This document shows positions 1-6,433 of a stretch of DNA of 12,796 nucleotides, piece by piece. Under the pieces are notes generated by a model. The model had not been told where the DNA came from. It saw only the letters and a program-made list of their open reading frames with translations, and did no database searches. The stretch covers positions 28,462-41,257 of the forward strand of contig CAJODX010000008.1 of NCBI GenBank assembly GCA_905233295.1. The letters run 5' to 3'. The stretch comes from an uncultured Synergistales bacterium (GTDB lineage Bacteria > Synergistota > Synergistia > Synergistales > Aminobacteriaceae). Position 1 is the first letter of the stretch, and each line of letters begins with the position of its first letter. The position numbers and the translations under genes were made by a program.

Positions 1-402
1 GTGCCACGACGCGCCGACTTCAGCAGGGAGAACACCGCGCAAATAATTTTCAAGTTCAACAACGTTCAAAAGTCCTCCGCGCTGTGTGATTAAAAATATT
101 CCCCGATAAGTCTTTCCGTTAAAGCGCAGTAATCCTGTACTCGTTATCCTGACAGGCATTGCAAACGAATGTCCCATTATGTTCACGTTGCCGCCGCTTA
201 CAGAAATATTTGTACTTTCACCAAGATTGGCAAGTCTGCCGTCCGCGTCAGTCATTGCAATATTGCCGCCGGTCGTTCCTATATTGAAACTTGAGCCGCC
301 GGAAAGTCTTACGTAAACATCACGAGCATCAGCCTCACCAATATTTGCAAGCAATAACACAAAAATTAAAAACGTCCGTACAATGCGTGAAATTGTAATC
401 AC
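1..402 (-). CDS. SpoIID/LytB domain protein, N-terminal part (runs off the left edge)
   Basis: The reading frame is open for 134 codons to the first base of the window, so only the N-terminus is present. Residues 1-26 look like a Sec signal peptide: a basic start, a hydrophobic stretch (FLIFVLLLANIG) and an ADA-type cleavage site. The mature part begins with glycine-rich beta-type sequence. It ends with the SpoIID/LytB signature, in which YRGIFLI and LLNVVELENYLRGVLPAEV are recognisable. In sporulating Firmicutes SpoIID is a lytic transglycosylase acting on peptidoglycan. In non-sporulating diderms such as Synergistota homologues are common and usually have unassigned cell-wall roles. The start is GTG; its last two bases plus the next one form the TGA stop of the upstream DUF3089 gene (GTGA overlap), and GAAGGA lies just before it. 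It is the last visible gene of the nadE-yebC-ruvCAB operon. The family call is fairly sure; catalytic activity cannot be judged because the rest is missing. Confidence 0.8.
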   Translation of the reverse strand, partial: MITISRIVRTFLIFVLLLANIGEADARDVYVRLSGGSSFNIGTTGGNIAMTDADGRLANLGESTNISVSGGNVNIMGHSFAMPVRITSTGLLRFNGKTYRGIFLITQRGGLLNVVELENYLRGVLPAEVGASWH

Positions 403-1364
403 CTTCCTTCAAAACTTTTTATTCTTGTTTTCACGTTCTCCTGCAAATTTCTGAAAAAGAACATATAATCATAGATGTGATAAGAACCCTGCGGCAAAAA
501 AGAAACGACAGGCGGGTAATCCGAACTTACTAAACCAGGAATTTTTAAAACTCCACGTTTTGTATCAATATACGCGCCGCAGAAATTTTGTATCTCGCTT
601 TTTATTTTTCCGCTGTAATCCGTAAAACACGCGCCTAAATTCAAATTTTTATCTGCAAATGTTTCATCTGTTTTCCAGTTTAACGGGTTAATTACAAAAG
701 ATTTAATATTTTCAGGAATGATTACGGTTGCTTTTATTTCAGGGGCTTCACAGTCAAATGCAACGACTACACCAAAATCATTTTCACCTTGTGCAGGTTT
801 GATGTGAGGATTCCTTTTCAGAAATTCTTCATCAAGCCGCCAGCCTATTGCATAAACGGCAACAAGCTGAGACTGAAGTTTTTCATCTCTGAAAAAATCT
901 TCGAGAATTTTGCAGCACATCTGCGCACCCTGCGAAAATCCTGCGAGTATAACAGGACGTCCTTTATTTTCGTTATTTAAGTAATATGAAAATGCCTCCG
1001 CAACATCTTTGTATGCAATATCCAAAAATTCATCGCGCGAAACTTCGGGAAGTTCATAGACTTTCAATGACATCTGTCTGTAATAGGGCGCGTACATTCG
1101 CGTTGAATCTTCATATATACCGCGTTCCATATTCAAAGCCCCGAGAAAATTTCCCATTGTATAATTATCAGAAAGGGACATGTTAAATTCATTATTAGTA
1201 TCAACTGTGGGAGCTAATAAAAATAAATCAACTCCGCCGCTACCTTCAGCAAAATATGCCCAGTTGGCTGGATTGGAATAAATATTTTCACCGTACGATA
1301 CAGAACATACTGATAACAAAAAAATTATTTGTAAAATAAATATTTTCTTAAAATTAAAAATCAC
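399..1364 (-). CDS. Secreted DUF3089-family alpha/beta hydrolase
   Basis: This 321-residue protein begins with a Sec signal peptide (residues 1-25, ending SVSYG). It then follows the DUF3089 pattern: PANWAYFAEG and a DLFLLAPTVDT strand, YAPYYRQ near residue 91, and the nucleophile elbow GFSQG at 142-146 with Ser144. NPLNW follows near 226, and a C-terminal H296-x-x-D299 precedes FFFRNLQENV. These match a serine hydrolase of the lipase/esterase superfamily; His296 is the likely catalytic histidine and the acid residue is uncertain. The substrate is unknown. The protein probably acts in the periplasm or at the cell surface. The start is GTG, with GGGAGAG about 9 bases upstream. The gene overlaps the end of ruvB by 11 bases and the next gene by 4, so it is translated as part of the ruvCAB operon although no functional link to recombination is obvious. 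Pairing with the following SpoIID-type protein suggests an envelope role (inference). Confidence 0.8.
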   Translation of the reverse strand: MIFNFKKIFILQIIFLLSVCSVSYGENIYSNPANWAYFAEGSGGVDLFLLAPTVDTNNEFNMSLSDNYTMGNFLGALNMERGIYEDSTRMYAPYYRQMSLKVYELPEVSRDEFLDIAYKDVAEAFSYYLNNENKGRPVILAGFSQGAQMCCKILEDFFRDEKLQSQLVAVYAIGWRLDEEFLKRNPHIKPAQGENDFGVVVAFDCEAPEIKATVIIPENIKSFVINPLNWKTDETFADKNLNLGACFTDYSGKIKSEIQNFCGAYIDTKRGVLKIPGLVSSDYPPVVSFLPQGSYHIYDYMFFFRNLQENVKTRIKSFEGR

Positions 1365-2370
1365 TGATAACCGCTCTCCCTAAATATGAATATGCGTTTA
1401 ATGTCGCTTTGCGCCCTCTCGGTGTACGTTCAAGCAAACCTTTTTGTATCAAATAAGGCTCATAAATATCCTCGATAGTCTGAGCTTCCTCGTTTAACGC
1501 CGCCGCCAGTGTGCTTAAACCAACAGGTCCTCCATTAAACAAATCTATAATTGCGCGCAAAATCTTTCTATCGCCTTCATCAAGTCCTGTTGCATCAACT
1601 TCAAGCATGTCCATGGCATGAACGGCGATGTTTTCATCAACCTCACTGTCAGCACCGTTACGCACCGCAGCGACATCCCGAACACGGCGCAGCAGCCTTA
1701 ATGCAACTCTTGGTGTACCGCGCGAACGTTTTGCAATTTCGATTGTTGCGTTTTTCGTGATATTAACGCTCAGAACTCCAGCAGCACGCAGTAAAATCCC
1801 CGAAAGTTCTTCATCTGTGTACAACGCAAGCTGTTCAACAATGCCAAAACGCGCTCTTAATGGTGAAGTTAAAAGCCCGAGCCTCGTTGTCGCTCCGCAA
1901 AGTGTGAATTTCGGCAGATTCAGTGCGATTGTACGAGCCAACGGACCTTTGCCCACGACAATGTGAAGCGTGAAATCTTCCATCGCAGGATACAAAATTT
2001 CTTCAACCTGCGGCGGCATTCTGTGAATTTCATCAATGAATAAAACGTCGTTGCGTTCAATGTTTGATACTATTGCGGCAAGATCTCCGGCGCGTTCAAG
2101 TGCAGGACCTGTCGTTGTACGAAGCTGTCCGCCCATCTCTTGAGCGATGATCCCTGCGAGTGTGGTTTTTCCAAGCCCCGGAGGACCGTAAAATAAAATA
2201 TGATCCAAAGGCTCACTGCGGTCTTTAGCGGCTTTGATATAAATTTTCAATTTTTCCTTGAGTTTTTCCTGTCCTGTAAATTCATCGAGATATTTTGGTC
2301 TGACCGTTATATCATCAGGATTTCTAGGAACATCAAAAATTCTTGCAGGCGTTATTAAATTTTCGCTCAT
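1354..2370 (-). CDS. ruvB: Holliday junction branch migration ATPase RuvB
   Basis: RuvB is the hexameric AAA+ motor that drives branch migration of Holliday junctions together with RuvA. The 338 residues are the normal family length. Visible elements are the RuvB N-terminal RPKYLDEFTGQ segment, Walker A GPPGLGKT at 62-69, Walker B LFIDEIH at 110-116, sensor 1 GATTR at 159-163, an arginine finger region SPLRARFG at 169-176, and the C-terminal winged helix ending in TPRGRKATLNAYSYLG. The ATG start overlaps the ruvA stop as ATGA, and GAGGGA lies about 10 bases upstream, so it can be translated both by coupling and on its own. That matters because ruvA just upstream has a damaged 5' end. Identification is secure. 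Confidence 0.98.
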   Translation of the reverse strand: MSENLITPARIFDVPRNPDDITVRPKYLDEFTGQEKLKEKLKIYIKAAKDRSEPLDHILFYGPPGLGKTTLAGIIAQEMGGQLRTTTGPALERAGDLAAIVSNIERNDVLFIDEIHRMPPQVEEILYPAMEDFTLHIVVGKGPLARTIALNLPKFTLCGATTRLGLLTSPLRARFGIVEQLALYTDEELSGILLRAAGVLSVNITKNATIEIAKRSRGTPRVALRLLRRVRDVAAVRNGADSEVDENIAVHAMDMLEVDATGLDEGDRKILRAIIDLFNGGPVGLSTLAAALNEEAQTIEDIYEPYLIQKGLLERTPRGRKATLNAYSYLGRAVISDF

Positions 2371-2949
2371 TTGTGCAATTCCCTCAATGACATTCGCAAT
2401 AAATCCTCTTCACTGAGTTTATCAAAGTCATCGCCGTGAGCAGCCCTCAGAAGATTTATGACCCCTCCCGCGTCAGAACGCGTAAATCCAAGCGATAAAA
2501 GCGCGTCAATAACGTTCTCAACGTGTCCGGAAGATTTTTGAGCCGTTTCGGATTTCTGTGCCATATTTTTTAATCCTGAAATATTTTTCAACTCAAAACA
2601 AAGACGTTCAGCCGTTTTTTTGCCGATACCCGGAACTCTCATAAACGCGTTTACATCAGCCGAAGAAATCGCGTTCACAACGCTGTCGATTGAAAGCTCC
2701 GACAAAATCGCAATACCTGTCCGTCCGCCGATGCCTTTAACGCTCGTAAGACGCAAAAAAAATTCGCGCTCGCGTTCAGAAGCAAAGCCGTAGATAACTG
2801 CTCCGGCTTCAGAAAATTGCAGGCACGTCGTAATTTTTATTTCTTTGCCGACCTCGCACGAACTCAAAACGGAACGCGAACATAAAATTTCAAAGCCGAT
2901 CCCGTTTACATCGAGGATAACAATATTTTCGAGTTAAAGAACGAATCAT
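2367..2949 (-). CDS. ruvA: Holliday junction DNA-binding protein RuvA, 5' end disrupted by a frameshift or short deletion
   Basis: RuvA binds Holliday junctions as a tetramer and loads RuvB. The body is clear: part of the OB-fold domain (ENIVILDVNGIGFEIL, then LQFSEAGAVIYGFASERER), two helix-hairpin-helix motifs (VKGIGGRTGIAIL and VPGIGKKTAERL) and the small C-terminal RuvB-contacting domain. The expected start is the ATG at 2949-2947, which overlaps the ruvC stop as ATGA and reads MIRSL, a normal RuvA beginning. That frame then gives nonsense and stops after 19 codons. The RuvA frame is open only from 2933, directly after an in-frame TAA at 2936-2934. Compared with the family (for example E. 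coli, MIGRLRG...), about seven residues between MIRSL and LENIVI are missing, as a net loss of roughly 20 bases would give. The only ordinary downstream start is a TTG at 2867 (166 residues), which would drop the first OB-fold strands. It is either a real lesion or an assembly error. Confidence 0.85.
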
Positions 2950-3431
2950 AACGAAAATTTTAATGCAAGCCCCGTAACAGCCGCTGCCAATGCGTCCGCT
3001 GTATCATCAGGTCTTGGAATTTCATCAAGAGCAAGAAACCTCTGCACCATGCCCTGCACCTGAGATTTAACAGCATCGCCCGTTCCGCACAAAGCCATTT
3101 TAATCTGGTTGGGCTTGGGTTCAACGACAGGAAGATGATTTTGAGCCGCCAGCAGCATTACAACGCCGCGAGCCTGATAGACATATTCCGCCGTTGTCGT
3201 GTTGCGCCCGAAAAATAAACGTTCAATCGAAATTAAGTCAGGATTGCAGATTTTTATCTGTTCATGCACTGATTCATAAATTTTCAAAAGACGTTCCGTG
3301 AAAATCATTTCGGGCGAAGTTTCTATACAACCGTAATTTAAAGCCTTGAGTTTAAATCCCGACTGCGACACAGCTCCATAGCCGACCCTCGCAAGACCGG
3401 GATCTATTCCAAGACAAACTATATCAGACAA
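2946..3431 (-). CDS. ruvC: Crossover junction endodeoxyribonuclease RuvC
   Basis: RuvC is the RNase H-fold nuclease that resolves Holliday junctions by symmetric nicking. The 161-residue protein has all four metal-binding acidic residues in family context: Asp10 in GIDPG, Glu70 in SIERLFFGRN, and Asp143 and Asp146 in PDDTADALA. QARGVVML (residues 86-93) and the KSQVQGMV segment are also typical. The start used here is TTG at 3431, 15 bases after the yebC stop. No convincing ribosome binding site precedes it, though the GAAGAAGAA at the end of yebC could serve, and an ATT codon just upstream is an alternative. The stop TGA overlaps the expected ruvA ATG as ATGA. The protein is intact and probably functional. 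Confidence 0.95.
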   Translation of the reverse strand: MSDIVCLGIDPGLARVGYGAVSQSGFKLKALNYGCIETSPEMIFTERLLKIYESVHEQIKICNPDLISIERLFFGRNTTTAEYVYQARGVVMLLAAQNHLPVVEPKPNQIKMALCGTGDAVKSQVQGMVQRFLALDEIPRPDDTADALAAAVTGLALKFSL

Positions 3432-3446
3432 AATTACAATTGAAAT

Positions 3447-4202
3447 TTATTCTTCTTCAAGTTTAGCGGCGATTTCGTCAGGAATCTCAAAATTTGAGTA
3501 AACATTCTGAACGTCATCGTGTTCTTCAAGAGCGTCAACAAGTCTCAAAACTTTTCGCGCCGCTTCAGCGTCTGAAACTTCAACGGGAGTCTTCGCAATC
3601 ATTGAAACTTCAGCGTTTTCAACAACATATTTGTTGTCTTCAAGTGCCTTCTGAAGATTATCAAGATCGCCGGGTTCGCAGTAAAGAGTAAAACCGCCCT
3701 CGCTGGGTTCCATATCCGACATTCCCGATTCAAGTCCGAGCGTCATTAAAGAATCTTCATCAAGTCCCTCGCCTTTGACTTCGATAACACCTTTGCGGTC
3801 GAACATCCATGCAACGCTGCCGGATTCGCCCATCTGTCCGCCGTTGCGTGCGAGTAATGCACGAATTTCGGGAGTTGTGCGGTTTCTGTTGTCGGTCATA
3901 ACGTTGACAAGAACAGCGATTCCTGAAGGTCCGTATGCCTCGTAAGTGAGTTCATCGTAAGAAATATCGCCGAGCTCACCTGTGCCGCGTTTGATTGCGC
4001 GTGTAATATTGTCGTTGGGAACACTGACTGCCTTTGCACGTTCGATAGCTGTCTTGAGCCTCATGTTCATAGCGGGATCGCCGCCGCCGTCTTTAGCCGC
4101 GATGATGATTGCGCGGACGAGTTTCTGGAAAAGGTTTCCTCTTTTTGCGTCCTGAGCTGCCTTACGGTGTTTAATGTTTGCCCATTTTGAATGTCCTGAC
4201 AA
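3447..4202 (-). CDS. yebC: YebC/PmpR (TACO1) family DNA-binding or translation-associated protein
   Basis: The protein has 251 residues, the standard length, and begins with the hallmark SGHSKWANIKHRKAAQDAKRG. This is followed by NMRLKTAIERAKAVSVPNDNI, the central YEAYGPSGIAVLVNVMTDNRNRT segment and the acidic C-terminal domain. Family members have been described as transcriptional regulators (PmpR) and, more recently, as factors that help ribosomes through difficult sequences; which applies here cannot be told from sequence. It is cytoplasmic. Conserved placement just before ruvC is seen in many bacteria and supports the call. The start is TTG, fixed by a strong ribosome binding site (see 4208-4216) and by the position of the MSGHSKW motif. 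It lies 35 bases after nadE in the same operon. Confidence 0.97.
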   Translation of the reverse strand: MSGHSKWANIKHRKAAQDAKRGNLFQKLVRAIIIAAKDGGGDPAMNMRLKTAIERAKAVSVPNDNITRAIKRGTGELGDISYDELTYEAYGPSGIAVLVNVMTDNRNRTTPEIRALLARNGGQMGESGSVAWMFDRKGVIEVKGEGLDEDSLMTLGLESGMSDMEPSEGGFTLYCEPGDLDNLQKALEDNKYVVENAEVSMIAKTPVEVSDAEAARKVLRLVDALEEHDDVQNVYSNFEIPDEIAAKLEEE

Positions 4203-4207
4203 GTTAA

Positions 4208-4216
4208 ATCACTCCT
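4208..4216 (-). promoter_or_regulatory. Ribosome binding site that fixes the TTG start of yebC
   Basis: On the minus strand this reads AGGAGTGAT, a near-complete complement of the 16S rRNA 3' end, centred about 7-9 bases before the TTG at 4202. No ATG or GTG lies nearby in frame, so it supports TTG as the true start of yebC. Confidence 0.75.
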
Positions 4217-4237
4217 GTTAAATGAAAAAAAATTAAA

Positions 4238-4957
4238 TTAAAATTTGAAAATTGGAATCGGCTTGCGTTTGTGTTCGCTGCGTCTCCGCATAACGTCTAT
4301 ACGGGTTCTGGCGTTTTCATCATTAATGTTTCCCGTTGCGAGATATTCATCGAGAGTTTCATAGCTGAAGCCCATATCGCCTTCATCGGTTTGACCTTCA
4401 TAAAGTCCTGCGCTTGGAGCTTTTGAAATAATTTTTTCGGGAACATTGAGAATTTTTGCGATTTTTTTGATGTCCCGTTTCAGAAAATTTGCGAGGGGCA
4501 TTAAATCGACTCCGCTGTCGCCGAATTTTGTGAAATAGCCGGTTTCGTATTCAGATTTGTTGCTTGTTCCGCAGACGAGAAAATTTTTAGACTGTGCAAC
4601 AGCGTACAGTGTAACCATTCGCAGCCTTGCTTTCATGTTTGACTTCACAAGTGAATTAAATTCGCCGCTGATTGAAGCCAGCATTGAATCAAAAACTCCG
4701 CTCAAGTCAACACGAATGAATTTTACGTCTAAAGATTCGGCTAAAAGTCTTGCATCTGCTTCATCCTGTTCGATGCTGTGGCACGGCATTATAACGCCGA
4801 GAACCTTTTCGCGCCCGAGAGCCTCGCGCCCGAGAGCTGCAAGCACGGAAGAATCTATTCCGCCTGACAGTCCGAGTACAATGCCGTCTGCGTGAGCGTT
4901 TTCGAGTTCATCACGAAGCCATTGTCCGCAGTTTGTGATTATGTTTCGCAAGTTCAA
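4238..4957 (-). CDS. nadE: NH3-dependent NAD+ synthase NadE
   Basis: NadE makes NAD+ from deamido-NAD+ by ATP-dependent amidation, the last step of NAD synthesis. At 239 residues this is the short form without a glutaminase (nitrilase) domain, so it uses free ammonia or ammonia from elsewhere. The PP-loop SGGIDSS is at 31-37. Family motifs include VCGTSNKSEYETGYFTKFGD, GVDLMPL and APSAGLYEGQTDEGDMGFSY. The chosen start is the TTG at 4957, five bases after GAGGGG; a second TTG two codons later is also possible. The gene follows a perfect -10 box in a palindrome (4971-5011) and leads the yebC-ruvCAB operon. No missing residues are apparent. Confidence 0.95.
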   Translation of the reverse strand: MNLRNIITNCGQWLRDELENAHADGIVLGLSGGIDSSVLAALGREALGREKVLGVIMPCHSIEQDEADARLLAESLDVKFIRVDLSGVFDSMLASISGEFNSLVKSNMKARLRMVTLYAVAQSKNFLVCGTSNKSEYETGYFTKFGDSGVDLMPLANFLKRDIKKIAKILNVPEKIISKAPSAGLYEGQTDEGDMGFSYETLDEYLATGNINDENARTRIDVMRRRSEHKRKPIPIFKF

Positions 4958-4970
4958 AAATTCCCCTCAT

Positions 4971-5011
4971 CAAAAAATTTTCAGTATTATACACGATATG
5001 AAAATTTTTTG
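4971..5011 (-). promoter_or_regulatory. Perfect 13-bp inverted repeat enclosing a TATAAT -10 box upstream of nadE
   Basis: CAAAAAATTTTCA at 4971-4983 is repeated exactly in inverse at 4999-5011, with a 15-base loop. The loop holds, on the minus strand, a perfect TATAAT at 4991-4986, about 29 bases before the nadE start. No good -35 hexamer is seen at the right distance (best is a poor AAGCAA), so an activator or the dyad itself may matter. The same AT-only stem ends in T runs on both strands and could also act as a weak terminator for the DUF2156 gene that ends at 5030. I favour a promoter/operator reading. Confidence 0.5.
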
Positions 5012-5029
5012 CTTAATAGAGAAGCATTT

Positions 5030-5917
5030 TCACATGGTACAGAAAACCATTTCTTTCCTGACAAAATCAAAAGGATGATAACGCTGTTTCGATGCTCTTA
5101 AACCAGCCTCGCCTAAATCTTCTTCTCTGTTTATGAATTTTGCTTTGCCTTTTAATTCTTTCGCAACAAGATTGACGATTTTAGTATATATTCCGTCAAT
5201 GCTGCGGTTTGCCTTTTCTATGTGCGAGTAATACATGTCTCCGACAATTTCGCCAAGTTCAAAGCCCTGAACCGCGCCGTCAATTCTCATGCACCAGCCG
5301 AAAAGATTATAATTTTCCATGTGATTCAGGAGTTCAGGAATTTTTGATAATTCTTCGCTCGCTGTATCGTCTAATGTTTCTTTGAATTTTTCTTCGGCAT
5401 AACCGCTGAAAAAATTTTTTACTTCGCCGAGATTTGCTTCCGTTATTTTTTCAAATGAAAAATCGCTGTATTCTTTGTCGAATTTATTGATGTGATTTTT
5501 TTGAGTGTGAAATGCTTTGCCCTTGAAGTCCGCCAAATCTTCAACGTAATAGAGATAGTCGTAGTAGCCTTCGTTTATTTTTATTTCAAACGGAACATTC
5601 ATTTTTTTGAGATACTCCGTGTTTTCTTCTGTGAACGGATAAAAACCGTAAGGCAAACTGTTCGAGCGGCAATAATCTATTATTTTTCTGAAGCCTGCTT
5701 CAGTATCTTCGCACAATGGAAAATAAAATAAATATCTGCCGTCCAAAAGCTGATAAATATAAACGCCCTCAGGTTCAAACGCAACGTAAACGTTAAGGTA
5801 ATCCAGACCCAGAAAAAGTCCGGTCAGAGTGTAGTCGTTTGATTTGTTGGGAGCGTATGAATATAAATTTTCTTTTACGCTTGCTAAGTCTTCAAGCTGT
5901 AATTTTTTGAATTGCAT
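5030..5917 (-). CDS. DUF2156 (phosphatidylglycerol lysyltransferase C-terminal-like) GNAT-fold protein
   Basis: This 295-residue soluble protein has no signal peptide or membrane segment. It resembles the DUF2156 family, which shares its tandem GNAT fold with the catalytic domain of MprF lysyl-phosphatidylglycerol synthases. Recognisable parts are the early LFLGLDYLNVYVAFE, the central FKGKAFHTQKNHINKF near 134-150, then AVQGFELGE and HIEKANRSIDGIYTKIVNLVAKEL, and the terminal NREEDLGEAGLRASKQRYHP. Stand-alone members lack the MprF flippase; their acyl or aminoacyl substrate is generally unknown. The start is taken as ATG at 5917 because AGGTGA lies 5 bases before it. A GTG three codons upstream falls inside that ribosome binding site and is less likely. 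It is separated from nadE by 72 bases containing the palindromic promoter, so it may be a separate transcription unit. Confidence 0.8.
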   Translation of the reverse strand: MQFKKLQLEDLASVKENLYSYAPNKSNDYTLTGLFLGLDYLNVYVAFEPEGVYIYQLLDGRYLFYFPLCEDTEAGFRKIIDYCRSNSLPYGFYPFTEENTEYLKKMNVPFEIKINEGYYDYLYYVEDLADFKGKAFHTQKNHINKFDKEYSDFSFEKITEANLGEVKNFFSGYAEEKFKETLDDTASEELSKIPELLNHMENYNLFGWCMRIDGAVQGFELGEIVGDMYYSHIEKANRSIDGIYTKIVNLVAKELKGKAKFINREEDLGEAGLRASKQRYHPFDFVRKEMVFCTM

Positions 5918-5944
5918 CGGGTTCACCTGAGATTTTATTTTTAT

Positions 5945-5968
5945 ATTTTAAATTTTTATATTTAAAAT
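5945..5968. repeat. AT-only inverted repeat (9-bp arms) between two minus-strand genes
   Basis: ATTTTAAAT at 5945-5953 is exactly inverted at 5960-5968 with a 6-base loop. It lies between the stop of the small cysteine protein (5992) and the start of the DUF2156 gene (5917). It could be promoter DNA for the latter, a weak hairpin or chance in AT-rich sequence; nothing decides between these. Confidence 0.3.
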
Positions 5969-5991
5969 GAGGAGTCGGAGATTAGTTGTGT

Positions 5992-6324
5992 TTAAAGAAT
6001 TTCTTTGTTGGCATAAATTTTTGAACCTGCCTGGCATGCAGCGCAAAAGCAATATTTTTCGCCTTTTGCTTTCAGTTCCATGCCGTGCTTCACCATATCC
6101 GCAGCCGTTTCAGCTCCGAAAAGTTTTCTGCCCGTATCTGAATCTGCAAACGCAATCGTGTCATCAATGGTGTTGACGTTTTCCTCAAGAGATTTTACAA
6201 GAGCTTCGGCGTTTGTTTTGTCCTGAGATTTGAGATATTTTTCAGCGATGCTCTTCAGATTCGGATTGCAGGACGGTGCAGCGATTAACTCTTTGACTTT
6301 TTCAAGAATTTCGTTTTTTGTCAT
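5992..6324 (-). CDS. Small conserved cysteine-containing protein of unknown function (110 aa)
   Basis: The protein has 110 residues, mostly predicted helix, with Cys19 in AAPSCNP and a CxCxxC cluster at 92, 94 and 97 (YCFCAAC) near the C-terminus. It has no signal peptide or membrane segment. I recall short proteins of this layout (APSC near the start, an AFxxSxxGxKxFGAE segment, a final CxCxxC) in anaerobic Firmicutes and related gut bacteria. Some are labelled 'Hsp90' in databases without real Hsp90 homology; I see no Hsp90 ATPase motif here. The cysteines could bind a metal (inference). The start is ATG at 6324, five bases after GGAGGAA. A longer in-frame ATG at 6375 is rejected because it lies upstream of the predicted -10 box at 6369-6364, so it could not be transcribed from that promoter. 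Confidence 0.8.
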   Translation of the reverse strand: MTKNEILEKVKELIAAPSCNPNLKSIAEKYLKSQDKTNAEALVKSLEENVNTIDDTIAFADSDTGRKLFGAETAADMVKHGMELKAKGEKYCFCAACQAGSKIYANKEIL

Positions 6325-6363
6325 AAAAATTCCTCCGGTAAAAAAATATTTTTCAGTTTCTGT

Positions 6364-6393
6364 ATTATGCCACAAAATTTATTTTCCTGTGAT
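6364..6393 (-). promoter_or_regulatory. Sigma70-type promoter of the small cysteine protein
   Basis: On the minus strand a -35-like ATCACA (6393-6388, four of six matches to TTGACA) is followed after 18 bases by CATAAT (6369-6364) with an upstream TGG that could act as an extended -10. Transcription would begin near 6357, about 33 bases before the ATG at 6324. The promoter is divergent from the plus-strand gene starting at 6434. Confidence 0.55.
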
Positions 6394-6433
6394 AAATATT
6401 AATAGAACATTAAAGGGAAGGATCTTTAATATT

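Noticed and set aside
6325..6375. Longer form of the small cysteine protein starting at 6375
   Set aside because: This ATG is upstream of the predicted -10 box, and the ATG at 6324 has a strong GGAGGAA at ideal spacing.
6230..6433. N-terminal extension of the GnnA-like protein from an upstream ATG
   Set aside because: It lies antisense to the small cysteine protein and its promoter, shows no family sequence, and the ATG at 6434 has a good ribosome binding site right before the Rossmann motif.
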